From Verrucomicrobiaceae bacterium (GTDB lineage Bacteria; Verrucomicrobiota; Verrucomicrobiia; Verrucomicrobiales; DEV007), in assembly GCA_004211885.1 (NCBI GenBank), contig SHBV01000021.1, positions 1 to 50,132 on the forward strand: DNA of 50,132 bases, given 5' to 3'. Every line of letters starts with the position of its first letter. Position 1 is the stretch's first letter. Below, piece after piece: positions 17,181 to 25,770 of this stretch. The position numbers and the translations under genes are program-made. The notes under the pieces are model-generated. The model was not told the origin of the DNA. It worked only from the letters and a program-made list of their open reading frames with translations, and made no database searches.

Positions 17181-18113
17181 TTAAGACTTTATCCCTAATC
17201 CCCAGTGCAATAACTTCTCTGAATCATTCCAGATATTCTTCGAAGTACTACCAAGAATAACCACAATTATCTCTTTTTGTCCGTTCTTTCCAGAACTGAT
17301 GAGGCACCGTCCACTGGCGTTCGTGTAACCTGTCTTGAGTCCGTTGCAATACTTAGATCGTTGAAGAAGTTTATTGGTATTGTTGAATGTGGTTTTTTTG
17401 CCATTAGCGAAACGGAAGGGGAGTCTTTTTAACTGAGTAATTGACCTTATAGTTCGGTGATAATAAGCAGCCCTAGCTAACATTGCCATGTCTCGGGCAG
17501 TAGAAAATTGTCCCTTCACGGTGAGGCCATGAGGATTTTTAAAATTTGAGTTATGCATCCCTAAGCTCCTGGCCTTAGTATTCATTGCCAGTGAAAATGC
17601 TTCCTGCGATCCAGAGTGATTTCTGGCAAGGCAACGAGCCACATCATTTCCACTACGAACGAGTAGGGCTGCTATGAGGTCGGATTTTCTATATGTCTGA
17701 CCAGACTGAATATAGATTTTTGAAGGTTCGACCCAGGTATCACTTTTGGAAACGGTAACACTTTCATTCATGTGCCCCTTTTCCAAAGATAAAAGTGCTG
17801 TCAGTAGCTTTTGAGTACTTGCTACTGGTCGCTTTTCGTCGGCTCGTTTTACGTATAAAGATCTTCCTGTTCTGGCATCGATTACAATTGCTGCTTTGCC
17901 TATGATGTTAGGAGCAGGAGTACTTGGCCGTATGGCCCTAAATGCGTTAGAGGCACTACGATTAGCGGCGAAGATTGATTTACCTGACGATTTGTTTGAT
18001 TGAGCAGTGGCGATTGGAGTTGAGATCAGCGTTAAGATCATTAATAGCCGCGACAGATTTCTGAAGAAGTACACTTTTGAGAACAGGTCTTTTTGAGTGA
18101 TAGTTTTTGCCAT
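17181..18113 (-). CDS. D-alanyl-D-alanine carboxypeptidase (S11 family)
   Basis: The 310-residue protein has an uncleaved or cleaved N-terminal hydrophobic segment (about residues 18-37) and a penicillin-binding catalytic domain. The three active-site motifs are present: STQK (Ser99, Lys102), SGN (Ser154-Asn156) and KTG (Lys260-Gly262). It trims the terminal D-Ala from peptidoglycan stem peptides in the periplasm. It lacks the C-terminal beta domain of PBP5/DacA and so is shorter than DacA. It is transcribed away from lexA, with 207 bp between them. Confidence 0.9.
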   Translation of the reverse strand: MAKTITQKDLFSKVYFFRNLSRLLMILTLISTPIATAQSNKSSGKSIFAANRSASNAFRAIRPSTPAPNIIGKAAIVIDARTGRSLYVKRADEKRPVASTQKLLTALLSLEKGHMNESVTVSKSDTWVEPSKIYIQSGQTYRKSDLIAALLVRSGNDVARCLARNHSGSQEAFSLAMNTKARSLGMHNSNFKNPHGLTVKGQFSTARDMAMLARAAYYHRTIRSITQLKRLPFRFANGKKTTFNNTNKLLQRSKYCNGLKTGYTNASGRCLISSGKNGQKEIIVVILGSTSKNIWNDSEKLLHWGLGIKS

Positions 18114-18272
18114 TCCTTACTTTTCTTATTACGAAATAATAGCTTCGGATCATTTGTGAACTAAAATTAGTGACTTCACTGCTTTTAAAACAAATAATAC
18201 CAGATACAGGTAAATAGTTAATATATATTAATATTCACATTTTCCTTATAAATAGGTAAAGCAAAAAAATAC

Positions 18273-18301
18273 TTGCAGAAAGAATAAATTCCAAATACTG
18301 T
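18273..18301 (+). promoter_or_regulatory. Probable lexA promoter
   Basis: TTGCAG (18273-18278) and TACTGT (18296-18301) are separated by 17 bp and resemble a sigma-70 promoter. The -10 box runs into the LexA palindrome, which would let LexA block RNA polymerase. Transcription would begin within about 12 bases of the ATG, so the mRNA would be almost leaderless. No Shine-Dalgarno sequence is visible. Confidence 0.45.
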
Positions 18302-18312
18302 TCTTAAGAACA
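18299..18312. promoter_or_regulatory. LexA operator (SOS box), Verrucomicrobia type
   Basis: TGTTCTTAAGAACA is a perfect 14-bp palindrome, 8 bp before the lexA start. It matches exactly the TGTTC-N4-GAACA motif described for LexA of Verrucomicrobium spinosum and relatives. A further TGTTC half-site at 18314-18318 touches the start codon. This indicates that lexA represses itself. Confidence 0.88.
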
Positions 18313-18320
18313 CTGTTCTT

Positions 18321-18938
18321 ATGCTTACTGATAGACAACAGCAATTACTCGAGTTTTTAAGACGATACCATTCGGAACATGGGCTAATGCCATCGACGAG
18401 GGAAATTCAGAACTTTTTTGGTTTTGCCAGCCAAACCGCGGCCGTTAGCCATTTACGTGCACTTGAAAAGAAGGGAGTCATTCAGAGAGTCCCTGGAAAA
18501 GCAAGGGCCTTGGTGTTTCCGGAACAATTAGAGAGGGAGGAGATTGTTGATGTTCCTATCTATGGGCACATCGCTGCTGGGATGGCTTCGGAAACTGAAC
18601 AAGAACAGGAAGGGTGCGTGTCGATCGATGTTACCTCATTGGGTGTTCCGCGTAATGCTAAGACTTTTGCTCTTAAAGTAAGAGGTGATTCAATGATTGA
18701 TGCTCATATAGTGTCTGGTGATTGTGTGATTCTAGAGTTACGTGAGCCGAGAAGAGGAGATGTAGTAGCGGCACTAATTGACGGTGAGACAACCTTAAAG
18801 CGATATGTTATTAAGGATGGATTGCCATATTTACAGGCAGAAAATGAACTGTATCCTGATTTGGTTCCGGTGAGGGAACTTGTCATTCAGGGTGTGATGG
18901 TGGCCCTGTTACGTCAGGGCGAAGGAAAAGTTGCTTAG
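18321..18938 (+). CDS. lexA: LexA repressor
   Basis: The 205-residue protein has an N-terminal winged helix-turn-helix (about residues 1-65) and a C-terminal self-cleavage domain. Cleavage would occur between Ala86 and Gly87. The catalytic Ser124 in RGDSM and Lys160 in TTLKRY are present. RecA filaments formed on damaged DNA trigger the cleavage and switch on the SOS genes. The start codon lies right after the operator, which fits autoregulation. No other SOS gene was recognised nearby. Confidence 0.95.
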   Translation: MLTDRQQQLLEFLRRYHSEHGLMPSTREIQNFFGFASQTAAVSHLRALEKKGVIQRVPGKARALVFPEQLEREEIVDVPIYGHIAAGMASETEQEQEGCVSIDVTSLGVPRNAKTFALKVRGDSMIDAHIVSGDCVILELREPRRGDVVAALIDGETTLKRYVIKDGLPYLQAENELYPDLVPVRELVIQGVMVALLRQGEGKVA

Positions 18939-18958
18939 TTCTTAATGAGTTGAATAGA

Positions 18959-19561
18959 TCAGACTTTGATCATTGCTTTGCGCTTTTTCTTTGCTGGAGT
19001 CGGTGTCACTAGAATGGCAGAAATGATCCCAGTAATGAATCCAAAGAAGTGACCATGCCAAGAGATACCATTTTTCTGGTACAGTAGTGTTAGTATAAGT
19101 GCTCCATAGAATATACTGGCAATTAATGCGACTAGGCACCACTTAAGACTTCTAGTGAACCATGCTTGCATTAATAGGAAACCAAGGTAGCTAAAAATGA
19201 GTATGCTTGAACCGACGTGAACGGTTCCTTCTTTAGCGAATATCCATATTCCTAGCCCCGAAATGACTCCAGATAAAATACTGGTAAAAATAAAACGGCC
19301 TCGGCCACTCAATAATACTAGGCCTCCAAGTGCTAAGAAGGGAAGAGTATTTCCTATGAGATGTTGATAATTGACGTGCAGGAAAGGGGCGATGAAAATT
19401 CCTAAAAGGCCATCCAGATCTCTTGCTTTAATCCCATAATTTAGGGTGAAATTCCAATCAGGAGTGTTCTGATCAATGGTTGTGATGATCCAGAAAAAAA
19501 TTACAATACTGAATAGTAGAAGCGAATTGTCAAAGAATGGGTTACGTTTTGTTTTTCCCAT
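18959..19561 (-). CDS. Rhomboid-family intramembrane serine protease
   Basis: The 200-residue protein has about six membrane helices. The HVNYQHLIGN segment (near residue 62) is the conserved rhomboid H/N motif. The catalytic serine is the second Ser in HVGSSIL, and the catalytic His is in SWHGHFFGF. The usual GxSG loop is GSSI here: the serine is kept but the following glycine is replaced by Ile. Rhomboids cut membrane proteins within the bilayer. The substrate is unknown. It is convergent with lexA. Confidence 0.82.
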   Translation of the reverse strand: MGKTKRNPFFDNSLLLFSIVIFFWIITTIDQNTPDWNFTLNYGIKARDLDGLLGIFIAPFLHVNYQHLIGNTLPFLALGGLVLLSGRGRFIFTSILSGVISGLGIWIFAKEGTVHVGSSILIFSYLGFLLMQAWFTRSLKWCLVALIASIFYGALILTLLYQKNGISWHGHFFGFITGIISAILVTPTPAKKKRKAMIKV

Positions 19562-19604
19562 GAGCTCACAATGATACGGAAACTGGTGTTCTTAAACATA
19601 AAAA

Positions 19605-20438
19605 ATGTTCATAACTAGATTTGCTCCTAGCCCAACGGGTCGTTTGCATATGGGTCATGCCTTTTCTGCATTGTTTGCGGAGTCTTTGGCCATTAGGGAG
19701 AGAGGTAAATTTCTTCTAAGAATTGAGGATATTGATAAGAACCGTTGTAGGAAGGAATACACTGAAGGTATCTATGAGGACCTTGAATGGTTGGGAATTC
19801 GTTGGGACTCTGAGGTCTTAATTCAATCGACTCGTTTTGATGAATATAAGAATTCAATAAATATTCTTCGAGAAATGGAAGTCCTGTATCCGTGCTTTTG
19901 TAGTCGAAAAAAAATTGAGGCGGAGCAATCTAATGTGGGCCTTGCTCCTCATGGATCAATGCAACCAAAGTATTCCGGAAACTGTCGGTATATTGGTCCT
20001 GAAGAAAGAGAGAACCGAATCGCTAAAAGAGAACCTCATTCTTGGAGGCTTGATTGCGGCAAGGCACTTTCCATCACTGGTCAATTGCAGTGGGTCGACC
20101 GGGCAGCTGGTACTATCAATGTAGAACCATCAATTTTGGGAGATGTTATTATTTCGAGAAAGGATATAGAAACAAGTTATCATTTGGCTGTGACATTGGA
20201 TGACGCGTATCAGGGTGTCTCTTTAGTTTCTCGTGGGAAGGACCTAATGGAATCGACCCACGTTCATCGATTGTTGCAGTGCCTTTTGGACCTTCCCGTT
20301 CCTCAATGGTACCATCATAAGCTAATTAAAGATTCAAAAGGTAAACGCTTTTCTAAGCGCGAAGGTAGCTTGACGTTGAAAGAGATGCGTGACTCTGGAA
20401 TTAGTGCTGAGTATTTGAGGCGCGAATTAGGCTTTTAA
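19605..20438 (+). CDS. gluQ: Glutamyl-Q tRNA(Asp) synthetase
   Basis: The 277-residue protein is a truncated glutamyl-tRNA synthetase with the catalytic core but no anticodon-binding domain. It has the HMGH form of the HIGH motif near residue 16, the zinc site PCFCSR with YSGNC further on, and KRFSKR in place of KMSKS near residue 248. This is the GluQ (YadB) pattern: the enzyme attaches glutamate to queuosine in the anticodon of tRNA-Asp. The start overlaps a region with no clear SD. It stands alone between a divergent rhomboid gene and a cyclophilin gene. Confidence 0.9.
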   Translation: MFITRFAPSPTGRLHMGHAFSALFAESLAIRERGKFLLRIEDIDKNRCRKEYTEGIYEDLEWLGIRWDSEVLIQSTRFDEYKNSINILREMEVLYPCFCSRKKIEAEQSNVGLAPHGSMQPKYSGNCRYIGPEERENRIAKREPHSWRLDCGKALSITGQLQWVDRAAGTINVEPSILGDVIISRKDIETSYHLAVTLDDAYQGVSLVSRGKDLMESTHVHRLLQCLLDLPVPQWYHHKLIKDSKGKRFSKREGSLTLKEMRDSGISAEYLRRELGF

Positions 20439-20532
20439 ATTTCTAATTTATTATTAGTAATTATTTTTCTCTTAATGCACCTTTTCTTTGCTAACTCTTG
20501 TATAGAAGCTAAGATCACTTTTCGAAAATGTT

Positions 20533-21033
20533 ATGACAGAAGATATTAAAATAACGATGAAGACGGACAAGGGTAATCTGTCCATTACAATTTATGCAGC
20601 GAACACCCCAATGACTGCTGCTAATTTTTTAAATCTAGCTTCTCGCGGATATTATGATGGCATTACTTTTCATAGAGTGATACCGAATTTTATGATTCAA
20701 GGCGGTGATCCTACTGGGACAGGAACTAGTGGCCCAGGTTATCAGTTTGATGATGAATGCTTAACTTCGTTGGGACATGATAAGCCGGGAATTCTTTCCA
20801 TGGCCAATGCTGGCCCAGGAACTAATGGGAGTCAGTTTTTTATTACTCATGGGCCTCAACCGCACTTAGATGGTAAACATACTGTTTTCGGTCATGTTAC
20901 CGAGGGTCAGGATGTTGTGGATTCTATAGAAGAAGGAGATTCCATTCTAGGTATTGAAATACATGATTCGACGGAATCATTATTTGCTCAGGAATCATCT
21001 AAAATCGAAGAATGGAATAAGATCCTTAACTGA
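20533..21033 (+). CDS. Cyclophilin-type peptidyl-prolyl isomerase
   Basis: The 166-residue protein has the cyclophilin core. [19 protein letters not shown] near residue 47 carries the catalytic Arg, followed by [12 protein letters not shown] near 94 and LDGKHTVFG near 115. It has no signal peptide, so it acts in the cytoplasm as a proline isomerase that helps folding. It is normal in length for small bacterial cyclophilins. The Rieske protein gene starts 7 bp after its stop. Confidence 0.93.
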   Translation: MTEDIKITMKTDKGNLSITIYAANTPMTAANFLNLASRGYYDGITFHRVIPNFMIQGGDPTGTGTSGPGYQFDDECLTSLGHDKPGILSMANAGPGTNGSQFFITHGPQPHLDGKHTVFGHVTEGQDVVDSIEEGDSILGIEIHDSTESLFAQESSKIEEWNKILN

Positions 21034-21040
21034 ATTTCCG

Positions 21041-21367
21041 ATGGCTCTGGAGCGCCACATTATCTGCAAGCCTGATGCGGTCCCTCAGGGCCAAGGCAAG
21101 GCTTTTACTGTGAACGGTATGGGTGTTGCTTTGTTCAATGTGGATGGTGAGTTCTATGCTTTAGAGGATCGTTGCAGTCACATGAATGTTCCTATTTCTA
21201 ATGGCTACGTTCATGAGAGGGAACTCTGTGTTGCCTGTCCATGGCATGGAGCAGAATTTGACTTAAGGACAGGCAAAGTCATGACTCCTCCAGCATGTGA
21301 AAATATTAATGCTTACCCTGTTTATGTTGAGGAAGGGAATGTGGTTCTTGAGGTCGAAAATGAATAA
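21041..21367 (+). CDS. Rieske-type [2Fe-2S] ferredoxin
   Basis: The 108-residue protein has the two Rieske motifs RCSHMN (Cys-x-His) and CPWHGAEFDLRTG (Cys-x-x-His), with a Cys-rich approach and the GKVMTPPA turn, typical of dioxygenase-type ferredoxins such as BphF/NirD-like proteins. The ATG at 21041 is used because an earlier in-frame start would lie within the cyclophilin gene. No oxygenase or reductase gene is nearby, so the partner is unknown. Confidence 0.87.
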   Translation: MALERHIICKPDAVPQGQGKAFTVNGMGVALFNVDGEFYALEDRCSHMNVPISNGYVHERELCVACPWHGAEFDLRTGKVMTPPACENINAYPVYVEEGNVVLEVENE

Positions 21368-21381
21368 TTTCTCAGCTCCTC

Positions 21382-22620
21382 TTATTCCTGGCCTTCGGAT
21401 TTTGGTAAGACAAATTTTAATGTCATGCCTTGCACGGCAATGCTAAATATAACAATGATATAAGTGGCAGTTAGGAGCAGGTCCCTTTCGGCTCCTTTCG
21501 GTATTGAAAGGGCAAGGGCTAGGGAAATTCCTCCACGAAGGCCTCCCCAGGTAAGGGCACGAATGACACCTTTGGTGAAGGTTCTTCGTTTTTTAAGTAT
21601 AAAAACAGGCAATGAAACAGCGAACATTCTAGTGGCTAGGATAAGTGGTATGGCGATAATCCCAAAAACAAGAAAAAGGAAATCGAATTCAAGGGCTAGA
21701 ATTTCTAGTCCGATTATTAGGAATAAGAGGGCATTTAGGATCTCGTCGATCAGTTCCCAGAACGAGTCCACGTGCTCTTCTGTCTTGGATGACATTGCTA
21801 GTACTCGTCCTTGATTTCCAATCATGAGGCCAGCAACTACCATCGCTAGGGGTCCCGAAGTGTGTAGATGTTGAGCTAGTGAATAGCCGCCAGTCACAAG
21901 AGCTAACGTGATAAGAATTTCAACTTGATACTGATCAATATTTCTCAGCATCATGAAGGCGATCAGGCCCAATAAGAAGCCTAACCCAAGGCCTCCAAAA
22001 ACTTCAAATAGAAACAATTTGGCTATTTCTGAACCGTTAGGATTCATATCACCGGTGATGATTCCAAGTATACTGATGAAAACAACAACTCCTACTCCGT
22101 CATTGAAAAGAGATTCACCTGTTATTTTTGTTTCTAGTGATTTTGGAGCACCTGCTTTTTTTAGAATGCCAAGAACAGCTACCGGGTCAGTCGGTGAAAT
22201 GAGCGCACCAAACAGCAGGCAATATAAATAGCTCATCTCCATATTCAATATTTTGAGTATGAAATAGCTGGTACTGCCTACGACGAAAGTTGAAATGACA
22301 ACTCCGAAAGTGGCAAGGATCGCAATTATCCATTTCTCCTTAGATAGGTCTTGTAATTTTACATGCAGTGCTCCGGCAAAGAGTAGGTAGCTGAGCATGA
22401 TGCCAAGTAAAGTTTCATCAAGTTCTACATTCTCTACAAAACTTTTAGCATATTCTGCTAACCCAGGTTTGAACTGTCCTGCGATAATTATAACGAAGGA
22501 AAAGAGTAGGCCAAGTAACATTAGGCCTATCGTTGTTGGTAACTTAATGTATCGGTAATTGAGGTAACCGAAAATGGCTGCTAGCGATATTAAGACCGCG
22601 ATGATGTCAAATGGTTGCAT
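21382..22620 (-). CDS. CPA1-family sodium/proton antiporter
   Basis: The 412-residue membrane protein has about twelve helices and the CPA1 signatures SPTDPVAVLG near residue 141 and ESLFNDGVGVVVF near 169, where the Asn-Asp pair is the ion-binding site. It lacks the long cytoplasmic C-terminal domain of many NhaP/NHE proteins. It would exchange Na+ (or K+) for protons across the inner membrane, a common need in marine cells. It is convergent with the Rieske gene. Confidence 0.88.
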   Translation of the reverse strand: MQPFDIIAVLISLAAIFGYLNYRYIKLPTTIGLMLLGLLFSFVIIIAGQFKPGLAEYAKSFVENVELDETLLGIMLSYLLFAGALHVKLQDLSKEKWIIAILATFGVVISTFVVGSTSYFILKILNMEMSYLYCLLFGALISPTDPVAVLGILKKAGAPKSLETKITGESLFNDGVGVVVFISILGIITGDMNPNGSEIAKLFLFEVFGGLGLGFLLGLIAFMMLRNIDQYQVEILITLALVTGGYSLAQHLHTSGPLAMVVAGLMIGNQGRVLAMSSKTEEHVDSFWELIDEILNALLFLIIGLEILALEFDFLFLVFGIIAIPLILATRMFAVSLPVFILKKRRTFTKGVIRALTWGGLRGGISLALALSIPKGAERDLLLTATYIIVIFSIAVQGMTLKFVLPKSEGQE

Positions 22621-22737
22621 ATTTTTATAGATGAATCATTTTATCTCTAAAATGCAGATTCGCTGTGGTCAAGTCTAAGGCTCTTGTGTAGGATTACTTG
22701 AGTCTCGCGCCTTTACAATAATAGGCCAGTATTAATT

Positions 22738-25260
22738 ATGACAGAACGTTACCAGTTTCATGAAAAGATAGGTCAGGGCGGGTTAGGAGAGGTGCATAGA
22801 GCAACTGACTTGCAATTGAAGAGGGAAGTTGCCATTAAACGTTTAATTCCATTAGATGATGATGAGATTGCTAAATCGTATGGTGGTCTATCACCTTCAA
22901 ATTTGCTAGCTGAAGCTACGACATTGTCATCGCTTCAGCATCCAAATATTGTTACCGTTTATGACGTTGGGAGGGATTCGGAAGGTTGCTTTGTTGTGAT
23001 GGAATTGTTGAGAGGGGAGACGTTCGATAAGACTGTCGAGAGGGGAGCTCTCAATGAAATAGATTTCAAAAGATTTGTAGTTCAGACAATGGAAGGTTTG
23101 GTTGCGGCTCATCATGCGGGAATTATTCATAGAGACTTAAAGCCTAGCAATTTAATGGTGAATTGGTTGCCTAGCGGTAAATTCCAAATCAAGATTCTTG
23201 ACTTTGGATTGGCCAAATTTAGCAATCAACCAACGGTTCAAACTACAGATCATGGAGATGGTATTCTGGGTTCAATTTATTTCATGGCTCCCGAACAGTT
23301 TGAAAGAATAGAATTGGATGAGAGGACTGACCTTTATTCTATGGGGGCTATTTATCACTATTGCCTGACTGGCCAGTATCCTTTCAATGGGGAAAATGCT
23401 CCTGCAGTGATGGCGGCTCATCTTCAGGGCAAAGTGAAACCGATAGGGCAAATCAGAACCGAGATTACCGATTGGATCGGTGAATGGATAATGTGGTTAA
23501 TGAATCGAAACCCAATGAACAGGCCGCAATCTTCGAGGCAAGCTCTGGATATGTTCAACAAACGATTGCAGGCAGATACGATTCCGGAAGAGAAGGTCCC
23601 CGAATCGATAATTCCGGAAAAAAAATTAGCAGTTGCTCCGAGCAATATGGGCGTGGCTCCTGCGGTTCCTGGAACTGCTATGACCCAATCACCATTTGAT
23701 GGAGGCCCTTCCAATGAGTCATTGGGAGCTGCGATAGATTTTCAAGGAGTCGATGTTTTGGTTGATGGAGGTGCGAAAAAAAAATTTCCTGTTCCAGTGT
23801 GGGTTCTTATCACTGTTCCAGTTTTTCTGATGATCCTTTTGTTTGTGGTTATAGAAAGGTCCGGGAAGAAGAAAGTTGTAGACCAAAGGAATAATTTAAT
23901 TCTTTCGCTGAATGAATCGGAAGACCCGGAAGGTAATCAAGTAATTGTCGAGGAATTCATTACGTTCATGAAGGCGCAACCGGACACGGAAAAGGGTAGA
24001 AATAATGTAAGTGGAGCGATTACTACGCTCATGCGATTAAAGGGAAATGAAGTGGATCAGGCAATAGTGAGTGAATTGTCCAGCCTTTCTAACAATGAAA
24101 GTAAGATCAAGTCGGGGCTCATAGGTGTCATTATTGATCGTGGCTATACTGGGGGAGTAGCTGCATTGATGAAACAGATCAATGATGAAAGCTCTGAGGT
24201 CTCAAGCGCGGCAATATATGGAGTTGGAGAACTTGATGAGGGCAATAATTTGATAGCTTTGCTTTCAGAACTCGAAGAGACAACAGGAAAAAAAGCAGAT
24301 GCGCTTGAAAGCTCTATAGTCAGAATTTCCCTTAAAAATTCTGATTTGGAAAATAGGAATAAGGAAGTTCGGCGGGTTTTAATAGAAGAAGGCCCCATCG
24401 ATGAGCATCGGCAAAGAATTTTAAGAATACTAGGCTATCTAGGAGGTGAGAGCGCATGGAATGATCTTAAACAAATTTTGAAAGGCAATGACCAAGAAGC
24501 AAGAAAAGCAGTTCTGCAAAGTTTAGGTTCATGGCCTAATGGGGCTCCTTTGGAGACCCTTAGCGATCTAATTAAAAGCGAAAAAGATAGCATCATTAGG
24601 GCAATGGCACTCAGGGCTTATACTCCCTTACTCTCAGCGCCTTCTTACCTTTCTGATGAGATGAAAACGGAGAGTATAAAAGAAATTTATGAGATAAATT
24701 CCAGTCGCAGTGATAAACGTAATTTGATAGGCGTTCTTGCTTTGCTTGCTACTGAGGAGGCTCTAAAGTTTGCAGAATCTCTCGCTGCTAAAGATGATAA
24801 CTTAGTTGCATCATATGGAGACCTTGCATATAAGCGTGTTTCAGAAAATCTGAGTAAGGTCTTTTCAGTAAAAGAAGATTTAAATGTATTGAAATCTAGT
24901 GACGCACTAGTATTTGGAGAAGGTTCATTTGCAGTAGATGAAACGGACGGTTCAGTAAAGGGTTGGAGTAATCCTCAGTTTTACCTTGTCTGGCCAGTTA
25001 ATTTCCCAGAATCAGGGGCTTATGACATATCGGTTAATGCCGCGACTCCTTCTGGAGGAGGAGGTGAATTTGAAGTTGTTCTAGCTGGAGAAAGAGGAAT
25101 TGCAAGAACTGCAAACAATAATGAGTACTCTGATATTGCAGTTGGCAAATTTGAAGTTAAGGAACCGGGAACTTACAGGGTTATAATATCAGGAATTACC
25201 ATTGATCAGAAATCAGGACAATTAATGAACCTTCGGTCAGTTACTTTGAAAAGTAACTAA
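22738..25260 (+). CDS. Transmembrane Ser/Thr protein kinase with HEAT-like repeats and a C-terminal beta-sandwich
   Basis: The 840-residue protein starts with an active-looking Hanks-type kinase domain. The glycine loop is GQGGLGEV, the ATP lysine is Lys34, HRDLKPSN is at 131-138 and DFG at 155-157. A Pro-rich linker and one membrane helix (about residues 351-372) follow. The outer part has alpha-helical HEAT-like repeats (about 385-730), then about 100 residues resembling a CBM6/35-like sandwich, with SVKGWSNPQFYLVW near 740. The outer parts probably sense or bind something, perhaps a glycan. Such kinases are frequent in Verrucomicrobia and Planctomycetes. The target is unknown. Confidence 0.88.
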   Translation: MTERYQFHEKIGQGGLGEVHRATDLQLKREVAIKRLIPLDDDEIAKSYGGLSPSNLLAEATTLSSLQHPNIVTVYDVGRDSEGCFVVMELLRGETFDKTVERGALNEIDFKRFVVQTMEGLVAAHHAGIIHRDLKPSNLMVNWLPSGKFQIKILDFGLAKFSNQPTVQTTDHGDGILGSIYFMAPEQFERIELDERTDLYSMGAIYHYCLTGQYPFNGENAPAVMAAHLQGKVKPIGQIRTEITDWIGEWIMWLMNRNPMNRPQSSRQALDMFNKRLQADTIPEEKVPESIIPEKKLAVAPSNMGVAPAVPGTAMTQSPFDGGPSNESLGAAIDFQGVDVLVDGGAKKKFPVPVWVLITVPVFLMILLFVVIERSGKKKVVDQRNNLILSLNESEDPEGNQVIVEEFITFMKAQPDTEKGRNNVSGAITTLMRLKGNEVDQAIVSELSSLSNNESKIKSGLIGVIIDRGYTGGVAALMKQINDESSEVSSAAIYGVGELDEGNNLIALLSELEETTGKKADALESSIVRISLKNSDLENRNKEVRRVLIEEGPIDEHRQRILRILGYLGGESAWNDLKQILKGNDQEARKAVLQSLGSWPNGAPLETLSDLIKSEKDSIIRAMALRAYTPLLSAPSYLSDEMKTESIKEIYEINSSRSDKRNLIGVLALLATEEALKFAESLAAKDDNLVASYGDLAYKRVSENLSKVFSVKEDLNVLKSSDALVFGEGSFAVDETDGSVKGWSNPQFYLVWPVNFPESGAYDISVNAATPSGGGGEFEVVLAGERGIARTANNNEYSDIAVGKFEVKEPGTYRVIISGITIDQKSGQLMNLRSVTLKSN

Positions 25261-25267
25261 ATATTAA

Positions 25268-25690
25268 TCAACGCTCCTGTTCCCAAGACGTTACTTTTCT
25301 ATTTTCAAACTGAACGATTGCGGATGTGTATGGGATGTATCCGATGCTGGTTGAGTTATAGAATGGGCCGTAATAATCACTATGATAATAGTGATGCCCG
25401 CCATATATTATATTTTGGTTCATTACAGGCATGTTCGAGGAATATCTCCATTTCTCTACATTTTTTCCATTAATGTTGCCTTCTTTGATTCCGTCCGGCC
25501 TGCCCCAGGCTAGATAAACGGCATCCATTGGCATTCCCTTTAATATTCTTCCGTTATAAACAGCGCTCTTCTGGCTTCCCGACAGAGAATTAAACATCTT
25601 AGGATTTTCATCAATTCTTGATTGAATTGTTGATGAACAATTGCAGAGGAATAAAGTTGATATAAAAATAAAGATAATTTTCAAATGCAT
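25268..25690 (-). CDS. Small lipoprotein, SmpA/BamE-like fold possible
   Basis: The 140-residue protein has a lipoprotein signal ending in LFLCNC, with Cys at about residue 18 as the lipid-modified residue. The middle segment ILKGMPMDAVYLAWGRPDGI resembles the start of SmpA/OmlA-like domains, which have a G-M-x-x-x-V-x-x-x-W-G-x-P pattern. A Tyr/His/Gly-rich loop (about residues 93-120) is unusual. It is convergent with the kinase gene. The function is unknown. Confidence 0.68.
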   Translation of the reverse strand: MHLKIIFIFISTLFLCNCSSTIQSRIDENPKMFNSLSGSQKSAVYNGRILKGMPMDAVYLAWGRPDGIKEGNINGKNVEKWRYSSNMPVMNQNIIYGGHHYYHSDYYGPFYNSTSIGYIPYTSAIVQFENRKVTSWEQER

Positions 25691-25770
25691 AACTTATATT
25701 ATATATAGTTTCTGATATAAACTAACTGTTAATTTATCCAATAATAATATTCTAAAAATACGATATACAA

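Noticed and set aside
18218..18231. TTAATATATATTAA palindrome in the dacA-lexA gap
   Set aside because: It is pure A/T and low in complexity; such palindromes arise by chance in this AT-rich gap.
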